A DNA stretch of 64,000 nt from Hyaloscypha bicolor E (lineage: Eukaryota; Ascomycota; Leotiomycetes; Helotiales; Hyaloscyphaceae), in the NCBI RefSeq assembly GCF_002865645.1, contig NW_020194555.1:1638288-1702287 (forward strand), written 5' to 3'. The position numbers and the translations under genes were made by a program. How positions within the stretch are numbered: the stretch's first letter is position 1; each line of letters begins with the position of its first letter. Of this stretch, positions 46,232-56,171 are shown one piece after another. The notes below the pieces were generated by a model that was not told the origin of the DNA, did not search any database, and saw nothing but the letters and a program-made list of their open reading frames with translations.

Positions 46232-46830
46232 AACGACGGAACGAAAATATGAGGAGCATAGCGCAGGCGTTAATCATAGAAGCTTTGGCCGTTGTCCGAC
46301 CGATTACGATAATGAAATTTTTAAGAGATTCGAATTTCATCTGGCAACGGGATTCAATAAAACAGTGGGAGGCGGAAGTCGTATAAGCAGTTGCTGTTTG
46401 ATTGATCGATCGACCAGTCTTCAGTAACGTCATTTGAACATCTCAGTCACTGTATCTTTTCCGAATATAGCTCCTTTTCCTTCTTGCTCAGCTTGTCATT
46501 CTGCGAGTACAGAAGTCAGAGATAATTGCTCGTCATATGGCCCAAGTTTCTAGCTCTCAATTCCTCCTCCTTCTCCGTATGCATCAGCTCCCAACCCATC
46601 AAGCATGTAGGGGGAGCAGCACTTTATCTATAACAATTAGAGCTCACACCGGCTCAAATTGCTCTCCTCAAAAAGTTAACGAGTCTAGTGATTAGCCAAA
46701 GGTGGTTAGTCTTGCCAAAGGCTGTTCGCACGGCTTTGCCTCAGGAACACAGTGAGGCTACAGAACCAGGCTGACGCCGCAACATTTCAGGAAGGTGTGG
46801 AGTCTTCCATCTTCAACTTGGTCCCTCATC
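46232..46830. other. Spacer upstream of the P450 pseudogene
   Basis: 3' UTR of the SDR gene and a possible relic promoter. No gene seen. Confidence 0.45.
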
Positions 46831-47460
46831 ATGGGAATTGCAGACCTCATGGATATCTCATTTTTCAGGTTGCTGAGCCTTCTGTTAGTTTTCTCCTTGT
46901 CTCATCGGATTCTTCATACTATTTACAGCTTGTATTTTCATCATCTCGCGCACTTTCCAGGACCGAACCGAAGTTGACAGCAGCAACACAACGGTACGAA
47001 TTTTAATACCAAGTCGTACGTGAAGGTCGTTTCTTCGGGAAGATTGACCGGATGCATGAGAAATATGGTGCTTAAAATTGCCTAACCACCTCTTGGTTCA
47101 CTGCTAATGAGACTAAGCCCAATTCGTCCGCATTAGCCCTTTTCGAACTTCACATAAAGGACCCGGAGTTTTATGAGTAGTTACACAACTTCAATCCCGC
47201 TTTCGATAAAAGAAAGCACGAGAATGGTGACTACACATCGCGATGGTTTGCATAAGGAAGGTTAACAGGTCTTCTAGATACCGAATTTTTTTAGTGGACT
47301 ACAGAACGTGACTTGCATCAGCTTCGACGTCGTCCATACAACCCATTCTTTTCAACACAATCAGTCACCAAGCTCCAAGAGCCTATTCAGGCCTCTACTG
47401 AAGACCTTGCAAGGCACTGTGCTCGAAGAAGAGAAGAGAGACAGGTGCTGACAGTATAAC
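46831..47460 (+). pseudogene. Cytochrome P450 pseudogene, 5' half only
   Basis: It starts with an anchor-like ATG frame (MGIADLMDISFFRLLSLLL) leading to LAHFPGP. A frameshift follows, then PKLTAATQRYEF, a TAA, and EGRFFGKIDRMHEKYG. After an intron-like gap comes FELHIKDPEFYE followed by TAG, and last LHQLRRRPYNPFFSTQSVT and KLQEPIQASTEDLARH before a further stop. These follow in order the N-terminal and B-C region consensus of fungal P450s of the trichodiene-oxygenase-like group. No I-helix, ExxR or heme-binding segment is found downstream, so the 3' half is missing. It is distinct from the two intact P450s here. Confidence 0.82.
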
Positions 47461-47930
47461 AGGATGTAGGCGTAAGCTCACCTTGAATGCACTCTCTTCC
47501 TTTATCTGAGTCTCACTTGGGTGGATAGCTGCTGAACTTGTAAGCGGGGAGCGAGCAGGGCTGACTCCCACAATCTTTAGGTCCGTCAATATTGGATGAT
47601 CTAACTTCATGGCCGGTCTTTAAGAGAAAGAGTTCGCCTGGGTCTCAGAGGCGGGGAAATTGATAATATGGTTGAAGACGTGGAGCGGAACGGTCATCAA
47701 GTCCGGATTTATTCAACATTTGACGACTTAACTTACTACCACGACAAATTAAGGGTTTACCTGGAGCGGACTGGCTAAATATCTCTCGAGGGCAGCGAGT
47801 AAATTGCGATTTTGGGTGGAGAGCGATAAACAATACGGCTTGGGAACGAGGATTCTGGACCACGAGTTGTGAGTTGAGAAGATTCTTAACGGAGGTAATT
47901 GAAACGTTGAATTATACCATCAACAGTAAT
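47461..47930. other. No recognisable gene
   Basis: It could hold very degraded P450 sequence, but I could not align any motif. Confidence 0.4.
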
Positions 47931-47953
47931 TCGCCAGCTGAAACAATAGCATA

Positions 47954-48533
47954 ACTCAGAAATATTCACGGATTTCTGAACGAATGCAGCAAGAGGCACG
48001 TTGCCGTAACTCGGGCTCTCTTGTTGGGGGAAGAAGTTTCTGGGTCCCCAGAGGCCACAAGACGTGGCAATTTTCTAAAGGTAAGTCAATCTTTGTTTGC
48101 GAGATCCTTCAGCTTAACCCCACGTACTCTCCTCCTCACTCTTTGCTCAAAGATCTCCACATCACAAGTAGGCTGACAGTTCTGACTTTCAGTGGAACCG
48201 TGGAGCCAGAATATACGCGCGAGAGGTTACAAAGCTGGCCGTGCATGCCAACTATCCAAAGATGAAGGATTTTGCGGGGGAACTTGTAGCGCTCGCCTGC
48301 AGTCGCATGTTGCTCCGGTCACCAGACGAGAGCTCAGATGTCGACGAGCTCGAACAGGAGACAAATTTGATCCAAAATACCGTGGACGAGCTCGAAAACA
48401 ACGAATATCAGACATGTATAGTAGAAATTGAAAGTCTAAATACATTGTCTGCCTGTTATGGAGTCAAGGTAGTGAGGAACAAGGGCAGAAGGTATGAGGG
48501 TTCTAACTGTATTGTGAAGTGACTGAAACTGAG
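47954..48533 (+). other. Coding-like segment with one clean intron, no start codon
   Basis: A frame running through 47954-48080 and 48193-48533 is open across a GTAAGT...TTTCAG intron. It reads as ordinary protein: ALLLGEEVSGSPEATRRGN, then WNRGARIYAREVTKLAV, YPKMKDFAGELVALACSRML and an acidic DVDELEQET stretch. No ATG opens it and an upstream TAA precedes it, so it may be a truncated gene or have an unrecognised upstream exon. Two other frames are also open here, which weakens the call. Family not recognised. Confidence 0.3.
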
Positions 48534-48674
48534 AAGAGAGAAGGGAAAGAGAGAGAGAGACAGCGAGCGACTCCTCCTTCAATACTGCTTAAGCCCCTGT
48601 CCCACGCTACCAGCGCGTAATCACATGACCCTAACACTGCCCGTATAGTGTTCAGGGATGCAGTCGCCACGACT

Positions 48675-48929
48675 ATGGAGAGCTCATTGCCAGCTGATCA
48701 GGTCCCGGATGACAGGCTTAGCCGGCTTACGGCTATTCAAAGCGCCGCGAAGGGCTTCCAGGACCTGATAACAGGGGTGATGGCACTTGATACATCCTTT
48801 GGCGAGGATAATCTTGGAGCACGCAAGGCTTTGAGCAAATGGACACCACACTTGAGCGAATGGGTACAAGTTGCAAAGAACAACACACAGAGACTGGGGA
48901 CAGATCTAATGGACTCGATGGAGGCTTAG
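48675..48929 (+). CDS. Hypothetical small ORF, 84 aa
   Basis: ATG frame with helical, protein-like content (RLSRLTAIQSAAKGFQDLI, KWTPHLSEWVQVAKNNTQRL). It follows a TATAG acceptor-like site, so it may be the last exon of the preceding unassigned segment. No family is recognised. Confidence 0.3.
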   Translation: MESSLPADQVPDDRLSRLTAIQSAAKGFQDLITGVMALDTSFGEDNLGARKALSKWTPHLSEWVQVAKNNTQRLGTDLMDSMEA

Positions 48930-49349
48930 CTATAGAATGTTCTTATTTTAAAATAACTCAATGTAATATATCATGCTCTTTGTTTGTACAATAACGGGAA
49001 GACGGGCAAGCCTCATTCACATAAGATGACATTGGAGACCTGTTAGTAACATCAAGTAGGGCAGAAGGGGAACACAAATTAAGCGTGGAAAGGCAGACCC
49101 TTACACGCAAGATTGAACTGACCGCACTGAAAATAATGCGCGAAGTCCTATGTTCGTTTTCAGACAATCATTCTCCAAAGGCACTGCCAAGGACTGTCCT
49201 GTCAAAGAGACGCAACAATTCCCTTTCTCCTCGGTTCGCAATACTAATACAAAGAAATAGAATGCCGGAACACAGAAGACCCGCCAAAATCACAATTTTG
49301 CAGGTCGGAATTTGATCTCATCTGCTTGAATTGAAACTTCAGATTTGTC
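48930..49349. other. Upstream region of the nucleotidyltransferase-like gene
   Basis: No gene seen. Confidence 0.45.
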
Positions 49350-50336
49350 ATGGCGTTTGGAAACTTTTCCACGAAGTGGTATAGAGACCCAGACAAATTC
49401 TATCGGGACCCAGAACCTAAGTGGGGCCCAAAAGTATACCCAACATACACCCCTCAGACTCCAACACACACTCTCCCTATTATAAACAAACTCACACGCA
49501 CATTACCCTCATCAATAGAGATCATGGAAGCAATCGCCAAACTTGCAGCTGTTATGTCCTACATTACCGATATATATGGACTGGCTGGTGGATCAGCAGC
49601 GATATGCTACGCAACTGCTTATAGATTCCCCACACGATTAACCACAGACATAAATCTAATAATCCAACCAGATCTAGACATCAGAATCACTGCGGAAGAA
49701 GTCGCCAGGATCCTATGTTGTGTACAATTTTCGGACGATTTTGCTGTGAAGAACATTTCGGGCGTTGATATTCCGCAGGTGAAGGTGATGAGGGGCAAGA
49801 AGGAGGTGTTGGTTGATGTGGAGATCCTCGATTATCATGTTTGGGAGGACAGGAGGACGGATTATGATTTGAGCTTGTCGGGAAACGAGCGATGGGGTCT
49901 GCTGATTGAGAAGAAAGTTGATAAAAAGGACAGGGAAGAAAGTGGTGGACAGGCTGGTGGACAGGTTGTTGACCAGATTGTGGCGCAAAACGTGTTTCTG
50001 ATGAACGCGGTGTGGATGTTGAGGCAGAAGATACTGATGTGGAATGAGAGAGAGGGGCTGCAGAGGGCGAACGATAAAGTGGATATCGTGACGCTCTGTG
50101 ACGTCCTCGATGAGGCTAAGAGAACCTTGAAGATCAGAAATGAGAGGGATATCAGGAAGCTGAAAGAGTTTTTGAAGGACTTCGATAATGACCCCATGGT
50201 TTTGGGGTCGGTCATTGAATGTCCTGAGGTTTTTGGACCGTGGTATAATTTGAAATGGGTTCGAAGGACTTTTGCTGGGTTCTTGTTTTTTGCGATTCCG
50301 CTTGCTGTGGACTATTATACTGCCACGACTCAATAG
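49350..50336 (+). CDS. Nucleotidyltransferase-like fold protein
   Basis: A single exon of 328 aa. Near residue 78, LAGGSAAICYATAYRFPT followed by TTDINLII resembles the GG(S/T)...(D/E)-x-(D/N) core of the nucleotidyltransferase superfamily (AbiEii/MNT-like). The second acidic position is Asn, so catalytic activity is doubtful. VDVEILDYHVW may supply the third acidic strand. A Gly/Gln-rich insert with SGGQAGGQVVDQIVAQNVF follows, then a helical part. The C-terminus (TFAGFLFFAIPLAVDYY) is hydrophobic enough for a tail anchor. Such proteins are scattered in fungal genomes without known roles. This is a fold-level guess. Confidence 0.55.
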   Translation: MAFGNFSTKWYRDPDKFYRDPEPKWGPKVYPTYTPQTPTHTLPIINKLTRTLPSSIEIMEAIAKLAAVMSYITDIYGLAGGSAAICYATAYRFPTRLTTDINLIIQPDLDIRITAEEVARILCCVQFSDDFAVKNISGVDIPQVKVMRGKKEVLVDVEILDYHVWEDRRTDYDLSLSGNERWGLLIEKKVDKKDREESGGQAGGQVVDQIVAQNVFLMNAVWMLRQKILMWNEREGLQRANDKVDIVTLCDVLDEAKRTLKIRNERDIRKLKEFLKDFDNDPMVLGSVIECPEVFGPWYNLKWVRRTFAGFLFFAIPLAVDYYTATTQ

Positions 50337-51100
50337 GTCTTGCAAAGTACATTGCGCTGCTGTGCGAGTACCTAATAGGTTTTGAGTAGGAAAATGAAAT
50401 GCAAGGTTCGTCATCAAGTCAAGGAAATTTCAGAAACTGCATTATGAAGATTTTCGAAGCTGTCTGTGAAGTACGAATCGAGGCATATCTCTTATTGGTC
50501 TCTACAAGGGGGATTAGAACGATCAAAGCAATCTCGATGCAGTCACCGAGCTTTCGGGTGACCACCTCACCCTTGGTGAGTTCAATTCCGCCTCGAAACA
50601 GCTGAATCAATTCGCTGCTCTCCTTGACTTCCATAACAGTACATCGAACCGACTGCACTTGACATTGCTTTGAGGGGTACTTATCTGTTGGTCGAGAAGA
50701 GTACAGTGCGAAGCACAAGATGTCATTCATTCCAAGAGGCGGACAATGAGCAACTTGTTCGAAATGTACATATAAATATGAGTTGATCAAGATTCTGTTA
50801 AGAGCATAGAAAGGAAGCCATGCATGTGCTCCGATGAAGTTGACACCCTGCATGTCGTCACCGCAGCCGAGGTGAGATCTCGAAGCTACCCCACACTCCG
50901 AAAACCATCTTCCATCAGCACCATCGGACCTCTACTTCACAACTCCGACGATGAGAAAGTGAAAGTCAACGAGGAGTACGTTCAGACAAATAGCAATCGA
51001 ATGGGAAAAGCTTCCTTACCAAGCTCAACCTATGCTCCGTCGCTCAATCGTGTAGATCTTGCCCAACCACATCGACTCGAGACAGTAGGAGAACAGCACA
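50337..51100. other. No supported gene
   Basis: A 102-codon ATG frame (50824-51132) and a 144-codon minus-strand frame overlap with no domain evidence. Confidence 0.4.
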
Positions 51101-51532
51101 ATGATCTCTTCCTTGCAACCCTCACGGCCTAGAGTAAGGAACCCTCAAACCACGGTCCTGTCATCATCCTTACACAGAACGGGAGCTAATTATTCATATC
51201 AGTACCCTCCTCAGTCTATTCCCCCATCTCTAAACCAACAGCCCACACGCTCCCATTCCTCTACGCCATCAAAACCCACACCCATATACACGCCCCCGGC
51301 TCCAAGAACCCAAATCGAAGCCATGCTACCCAGTCCATTACCCACAAGTCCACTACAAGCCAGACAAGTGCTTTTAGATGCAGCTAAACGACACCCTGTT
51401 TTCTTCACAGATCGGTTAAAGAAGGCGCCTCTGGGCGTCAACACCGGAGGTGGAAGTTGGGTCAGTCCGGTTGCGATGGGATATGTGTTTAATGATGGAG
51501 CGAGGAGAGCAGAAGGAGGTGTAAAGTTGTAA
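51101..51532 (+). CDS. Hypothetical protein, Pro/Ser-rich
   Basis: An ATG-to-TAA frame of 143 aa. The first 90 residues are Pro/Ser/Thr-rich and probably disordered. The last 45 are more ordered (QARQVLLDAAKRHPVFFTD, SWVSPVAMGYVFNDGARRA). It could be the final exon of a longer gene that includes the frame at 50824. Not recognised. Confidence 0.35.
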   Translation: MISSLQPSRPRVRNPQTTVLSSSLHRTGANYSYQYPPQSIPPSLNQQPTRSHSSTPSKPTPIYTPPAPRTQIEAMLPSPLPTSPLQARQVLLDAAKRHPVFFTDRLKKAPLGVNTGGGSWVSPVAMGYVFNDGARRAEGGVKL

Positions 51533-51961
51533 TTGTGATTAAGAGGCGATGGCGCAAGATATTGAGGCCCTGCGACATCCTAGTTTGTTGATGTGATTGT
51601 ATGAGATTCGATTAGGGATACTCAAGAGAGTTGTACTATAGGGAGCATATTGCTGAAGGTGGAACTGGGGAAATGCATTCGTAGAGGGACGTTATGCAGT
51701 TTCGGGATTACCCTCAGCATCAAGGAATAGAACATAGTAGAGTGCCGATTCAAGGCCATAACATGTTACAATGTCCCCACCATAAAATACCATCGCCTCC
51801 CATCCAAACTCCCTTGGTATAATGTGAGTTTGTTATCCTACAACTCGGCAAGCTGACACCACCACCAACCGAGGCCCCAGTATAACTCGTAACTTGAATA
51901 CCCATATTTTGAATAGCGATGCCCTGATTTTTTAAGACTGCTCTTAGTTCTCTGCCACACC
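51533..51961. other. Convergent spacer
   Basis: 3' ends of the hypothetical gene and VAMP7. A minus-strand frame reading through from the SNARE gene is a shadow. Confidence 0.5.
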
Positions 51962-52752
51962 TCACTTCCCAATGCATTTCGACCAGCCAGGCAACCCACA
52001 TCCAAATCCAACGAATAGGTAGACTAAGAAAATGATGACCAGAACGAGCAAAGCCATCAACTTGACGTTCTTGAACCACATCTGCCGCCTCAGAGTCCTA
52101 CTTCTGACTCGGAAATCGTGTGCGCTGCCTCCCAATCGATCCGTCTTGTCAACCAGCAAGTCAATCCTCTCGCCTCTCTCCAACAAGCTCTCAATATTCT
52201 GGCTCATGATCCCCCTAACGTTATCTATCTCTCCCTGAACATTGCTGATCGCATCTTGTTGGCCAGCCTTGGTAGTTCCATAATCGACCATCAACTTCTT
52301 CAATTCCGTGTTGAAGCTGCCAGCGCCATAGTTCGGGAGACTTGCAAAGTCGGTACTCTCAGGCGGATACTGGGCCAAGAATCGCTTCTTGATTTCGAAG
52401 AGGAAGCCAAAAGGCACCCGTCGACCGAGAGAAGAGTCCGCGACTACGAGGTAGGTGAGTCCGCCTGCGGAGGAGGATTGGAGCGCATATTCTGAAGGGG
52501 CATCGGCGATGTAGTGAATGAAATTGTTGTTGTGAGTGTAGGTCAGCTTTTGCGCCGTTGTGTGGGCAATCTTGGGGAGCACAAGAGAGGCTAGGGATGA
52601 GGTTTGAGAAGAGGCAGAAGTCGTATGCTCGGTGAGAATGGTTGTGTTGTGAGCGATGCAGGCACTGAGGAGGTTAGTTTTGACATGGCAGCCAGTAAGT
52701 AGGGAGTGACAGACTAGAGAAGAGGAGTGGGAGGTGTCGATGAGGACGCCAT
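51962..52752 (-). CDS. VAMP7-like R-SNARE (longin family)
   Basis: Two exons (52752-52715, 52664-51962) give 246 aa. ATG 52752 opens MASSSTPPTPLL, and the 50-nt intron (CTAAC branch, CAG end) joins it to YACIAHNTTILTEH, the start of a longin domain (to about 125). The SNARE motif (about 140-200) carries the zero-layer Arg in SLLERGERIDLLVDKTDRL. The C-terminal anchor is VKLMALLVLVIIFLVYLF. R-SNAREs of this type drive fusion at the endosome and vacuole (yeast Nyv1/VAMP7 role). The gene is divergent from SUV3. Confidence 0.93.
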
Positions 52753-52984
52753 CTTTGTGAATTTCCAAACGAACTCGCGCGATGTGGATTGTTCTGGTTG
52801 TTGTTGGATGTTTGGCCTGTCATGGCAAAGTTGGTTTGACCATGACGCGGGAGGCTGCAGTTTCCATCGGCGGGACGGAGCGGAAGTTTTGCAGTTCCGC
52901 CGCCGAAGCTAACCTTGAACGTTCTCGGGGACTTTTTTTCTGAAAACAATCGAAGCATACCATTCCTCACCATCAACCATAGTA
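52753..52984. promoter_or_regulatory. Bidirectional promoter, VAMP7/SUV3
   Basis: 232 bp between divergent start codons. No TATA box is evident. Confidence 0.55.
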
Positions 52985-55534
52985 ATGCCATTGGCCATAC
53001 GGAAAGGTGGGCAATGTGCGTTCTGTGCATTCAGAACTTCAGAATGGTTGGCACCATCTTGTTGGCAGCCCGTTCAACAGCAGAATGGAGCCAGACCATA
53101 CTCCAGGACGGCTTTTGACAGAGTGAGTTCAGCCCTGAGTTCAGTGCAACACATCGCTGACTTTAAATTATAGCCTCTGTCGAGTAGCCCACCAAGAAAC
53201 AAAAGATCTCTCACTAAAGGCCGCCTACCCTCATGCTCACAGCCACCGCACGATTTTCAAGGGGGAAGGCTGATGCCGCGGAGCGCATTGCGAGTTCCCC
53301 CAGAACAAGCGGCGCTTGGAACCTACAACCTTTTCCCACGAATAGAGACGGCATATGGTGTATTCGGGAAGCTTCTGATAGAACAAGTCGCTCTCCTTAG
53401 AAAAAGACTCCAAAATCGAGAGCATCGTCTTGTCGCCGCTTGGGGAATAACATCGAACCAGGAACTGGAGAGAAAACTCACAAGTTTCGGAGAGAGCATC
53501 GAAGAATGCACCCGGCATGCGGAAAATGGCGTTGTCAGTAAGGCGGACAACCCGCTCTTCTATCGACTTCGCCAGGCATTCGTGCTTGGAAACGTCAAGG
53601 AGTTGGTTTCGGAAATGAAATATGCATTCATTAACTACGTTGTCTCTTCCGGCTTCACCACACAAGACAAGGCGAATCAGGAAAAATTAGCAGATCTCCG
53701 ATATCCAATAGAGTGGTTTCCAGCGACCAGAGCTATCCAGCGGACAGTCCATCTCCATGTTGGGCCCACCAACTCGGGCAAGACCTACCATGCGCTACAA
53801 AAACTGGAGGCAGCAGCGACAGGTGTATATGCTGGACCTTTAAGATTACTGGCACATGAAGTGTACTCAAGGTTCAATGCCAAGGGTAAGCCCTGTGCCC
53901 TTGTCACAGGTGAAGAAAGACGGGTACCTGAAGGCATGACCCATCTCATGAGTAGTTGCACTGTGGAGATGGTTCCTCTCAATGCTGTAATGGACGTAGC
54001 TGTCATCGACGAGATTCAAATGATGTCCGACGCAGAACGAGGATGGGCTTGGACACAAGCTTTCCTAGGCGTCCAGGCCAAGGAGGTCCACCTTTGCGGC
54101 GAACTGCGAACCATCCAACTTGTCACAGATCTTTGTAAAGCGCTGGGTGACAAGCTCGTGATCCACCGATACGAACGACTCAGCCCGCTGAAAACGGAAA
54201 AGAAAAGTCTTAAAGGCGACTTGAGACGGCTTGAAAAAGGGGATGCAGTAATTCTCTTCTCACGGGTTGCCATTCATGCTATGAAAGCGGATATTGAAAA
54301 GACCACTGGAAAGCGATGTGCTGTCGTATACGGATCTCTCCCGCCGGAAACCCGCGCCCAGCAAGCTGCTCTCTTCAATGACCCCAACAACGATTATGAC
54401 TTTCTCGTCGCCAGCGATGCAGTCGGAATGGGGTTGAATTTGAGTATCAAGCGTGTCATATTTGAAGCAACGTCAAAACATGATGGCATTGGTTTCCGAC
54501 TTATCAAGACATCAGAAATCAAGCAAATCGCTGGAAGAGCAGGTAGATACAAGACTGCGAGTGATGCAATGAAAAAGGATACCTTGGAGGTCGCAGGTGA
54601 GGAACTTATGAAAGTTGATGAGGAGAAGAAGAAGCCGGTCAAAAACATAGGCCTTGTTACCACCCTCGAGAATTTTGACTTGCCGATCGTCAAAAGGGCA
54701 ATGGAAACAGAGGTTGAGCCCCTAAAGACAGCAGGGATATTTCCACCAGCGAACATTCTCCTTCGCTTTGCCAACTACTTCCCACCAAAGACGCCTTTCA
54801 GTTACATCGTCCTTCGGCTCCACGAGATCTCTTCTCTTCACCCAAGCTTTCACCTGTGCCGCCTGAAGGAACAGATTGAAGTTGCCGATCTCATCCAACC
54901 GTACAACCTTACGAACATGGATCGAATTGTCTTCATGAGTGCTCCGGTTGCGATAAGGGAAGCTGGTTTCTCGGACGTCATCACAGAGTTCGCAGATTGT
55001 GTCGCAAAGCAGACAGGTGGTGAGCTTCTAGACCTCCAATCCCTCGATTTAGAGCTGTTGGAGATGGACATCCATGCACACCCTCAAGGTAGCAAAGGCT
55101 ACTTGAAGGAATCAGAAGCTCTGCACAAAGCGCTGACGCTCTATCTCTGGTTGAGTTATCGCTTTGCAGGGATTTTCAGAAGCCAGGCCCTCGCATTCCA
55201 TGTGAAGGGTTTGGTGGAAGAGAAGATTGATCAATGCTTGGGAGAAGTGCACTGGGATGCAGCTAGGAGGAAGCAGCTCACCAGACTCAGGCAGAAGGCT
55301 GTGGAGGAGCAGGTTATTGAGATGGAAGCGGCGGAAGACTTGGGGGAGGATCCTGATTCGGCAGTTGAGGGAAGAACGCCGAGAGAGAAGGATGGGTCGG
55401 ATGCAGACGAGGCTTTCGAGGACCAAGCTACCGAGATGACCAGTGAGGGTGCTGATCGTGAAGTACTTTCTGGGGCAAACGTCTCAATCCCTCCACCTTC
55501 TGAAGGAGCGAAGTACGATTCCGCTAATGTGTGA
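52985..55534 (+). CDS. SUV3: SUV3 mitochondrial ATP-dependent RNA helicase
   Basis: Two exons (52985-53122, 53174-55534) give 832 aa. The start at 52985 gives a basic, hydroxylated N-terminus without acidic residues for its first 25 positions (MPLAIRKGGQ), fitting a mitochondrial presequence; joining at 53122/53174 keeps frame. Helicase motif I is VGPTNSGKT (about 242-250), motif II VIDEIQMM, motif III GELRT, and motif VI QIAGRAGRY. The SUV3 C-terminal domain follows (IVFMSAPVAIREAG, KGYLKESEALHKALTLYLWL), then an acidic tail. SUV3 is the helicase partner of the Dss1 exoribonuclease in the mitochondrial degradosome, which turns over mtRNA. Confidence 0.95.
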
Positions 55535-56171
55535 TTACGATTAGGAGGCTGTGAATATGTAACATAGTAAGCGGGCACGGCGTTTTGACATAGGGAACCT
55601 CTATTTTGACGCAAAGGGAGATGGCAGGTGTACGACAGGTTTCGAAATGTAGCATATGGTACTACTAGTTAGTATACTTGAAAAAGTAATGGATTCATTA
55701 CTCTCTTCATCTTGTCATTTGTATTGCCCCTAATCCTCTCTGCAATTCTCTCTCTGTATAAGACCTCGCTTCTCTTGAACATAGAACCTCTAGGACCCTC
55801 AGTGGGTCCCTTACAAATCCTATGGAAAGGATTTTTCAAGTCGCTCCCCCTTCAATGCACAGCTTTGAAGGTGGGTATTCGTGTGTGGCACTGTGGCTCC
55901 TCATTATTCGTCCAGACCTATCAATCCTCACTTTGAGTTTGTAAAGCATAAGTGCCCACGCTGGCCTACACTCAGCCCCTTTCTCAAAGCTTGTTGTGCC
56001 CAAAAACTCCTTATTTGAGTTTATCAAGGCAGGCGTGAATTCAGAGAGGCACGTGATCAATGGATCTGCTATGCTTCATATTATTCTCAGCATCTCCAGA
56101 CCCATCTATTGCAAATACAATTCTATACATGAGTTATCCTACATCTTTTCAAGATGTAAGTTATACCCAGC
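55535..56171. other. Convergent spacer between SUV3 and a P450
   Basis: Only short frames; 3' UTRs presumably. Confidence 0.5.

Noticed and set aside
52032..52495. Plus-strand ORFs opposite VAMP7
   Set aside because: Antisense shadows; the minus strand has a full longin-SNARE-anchor protein.
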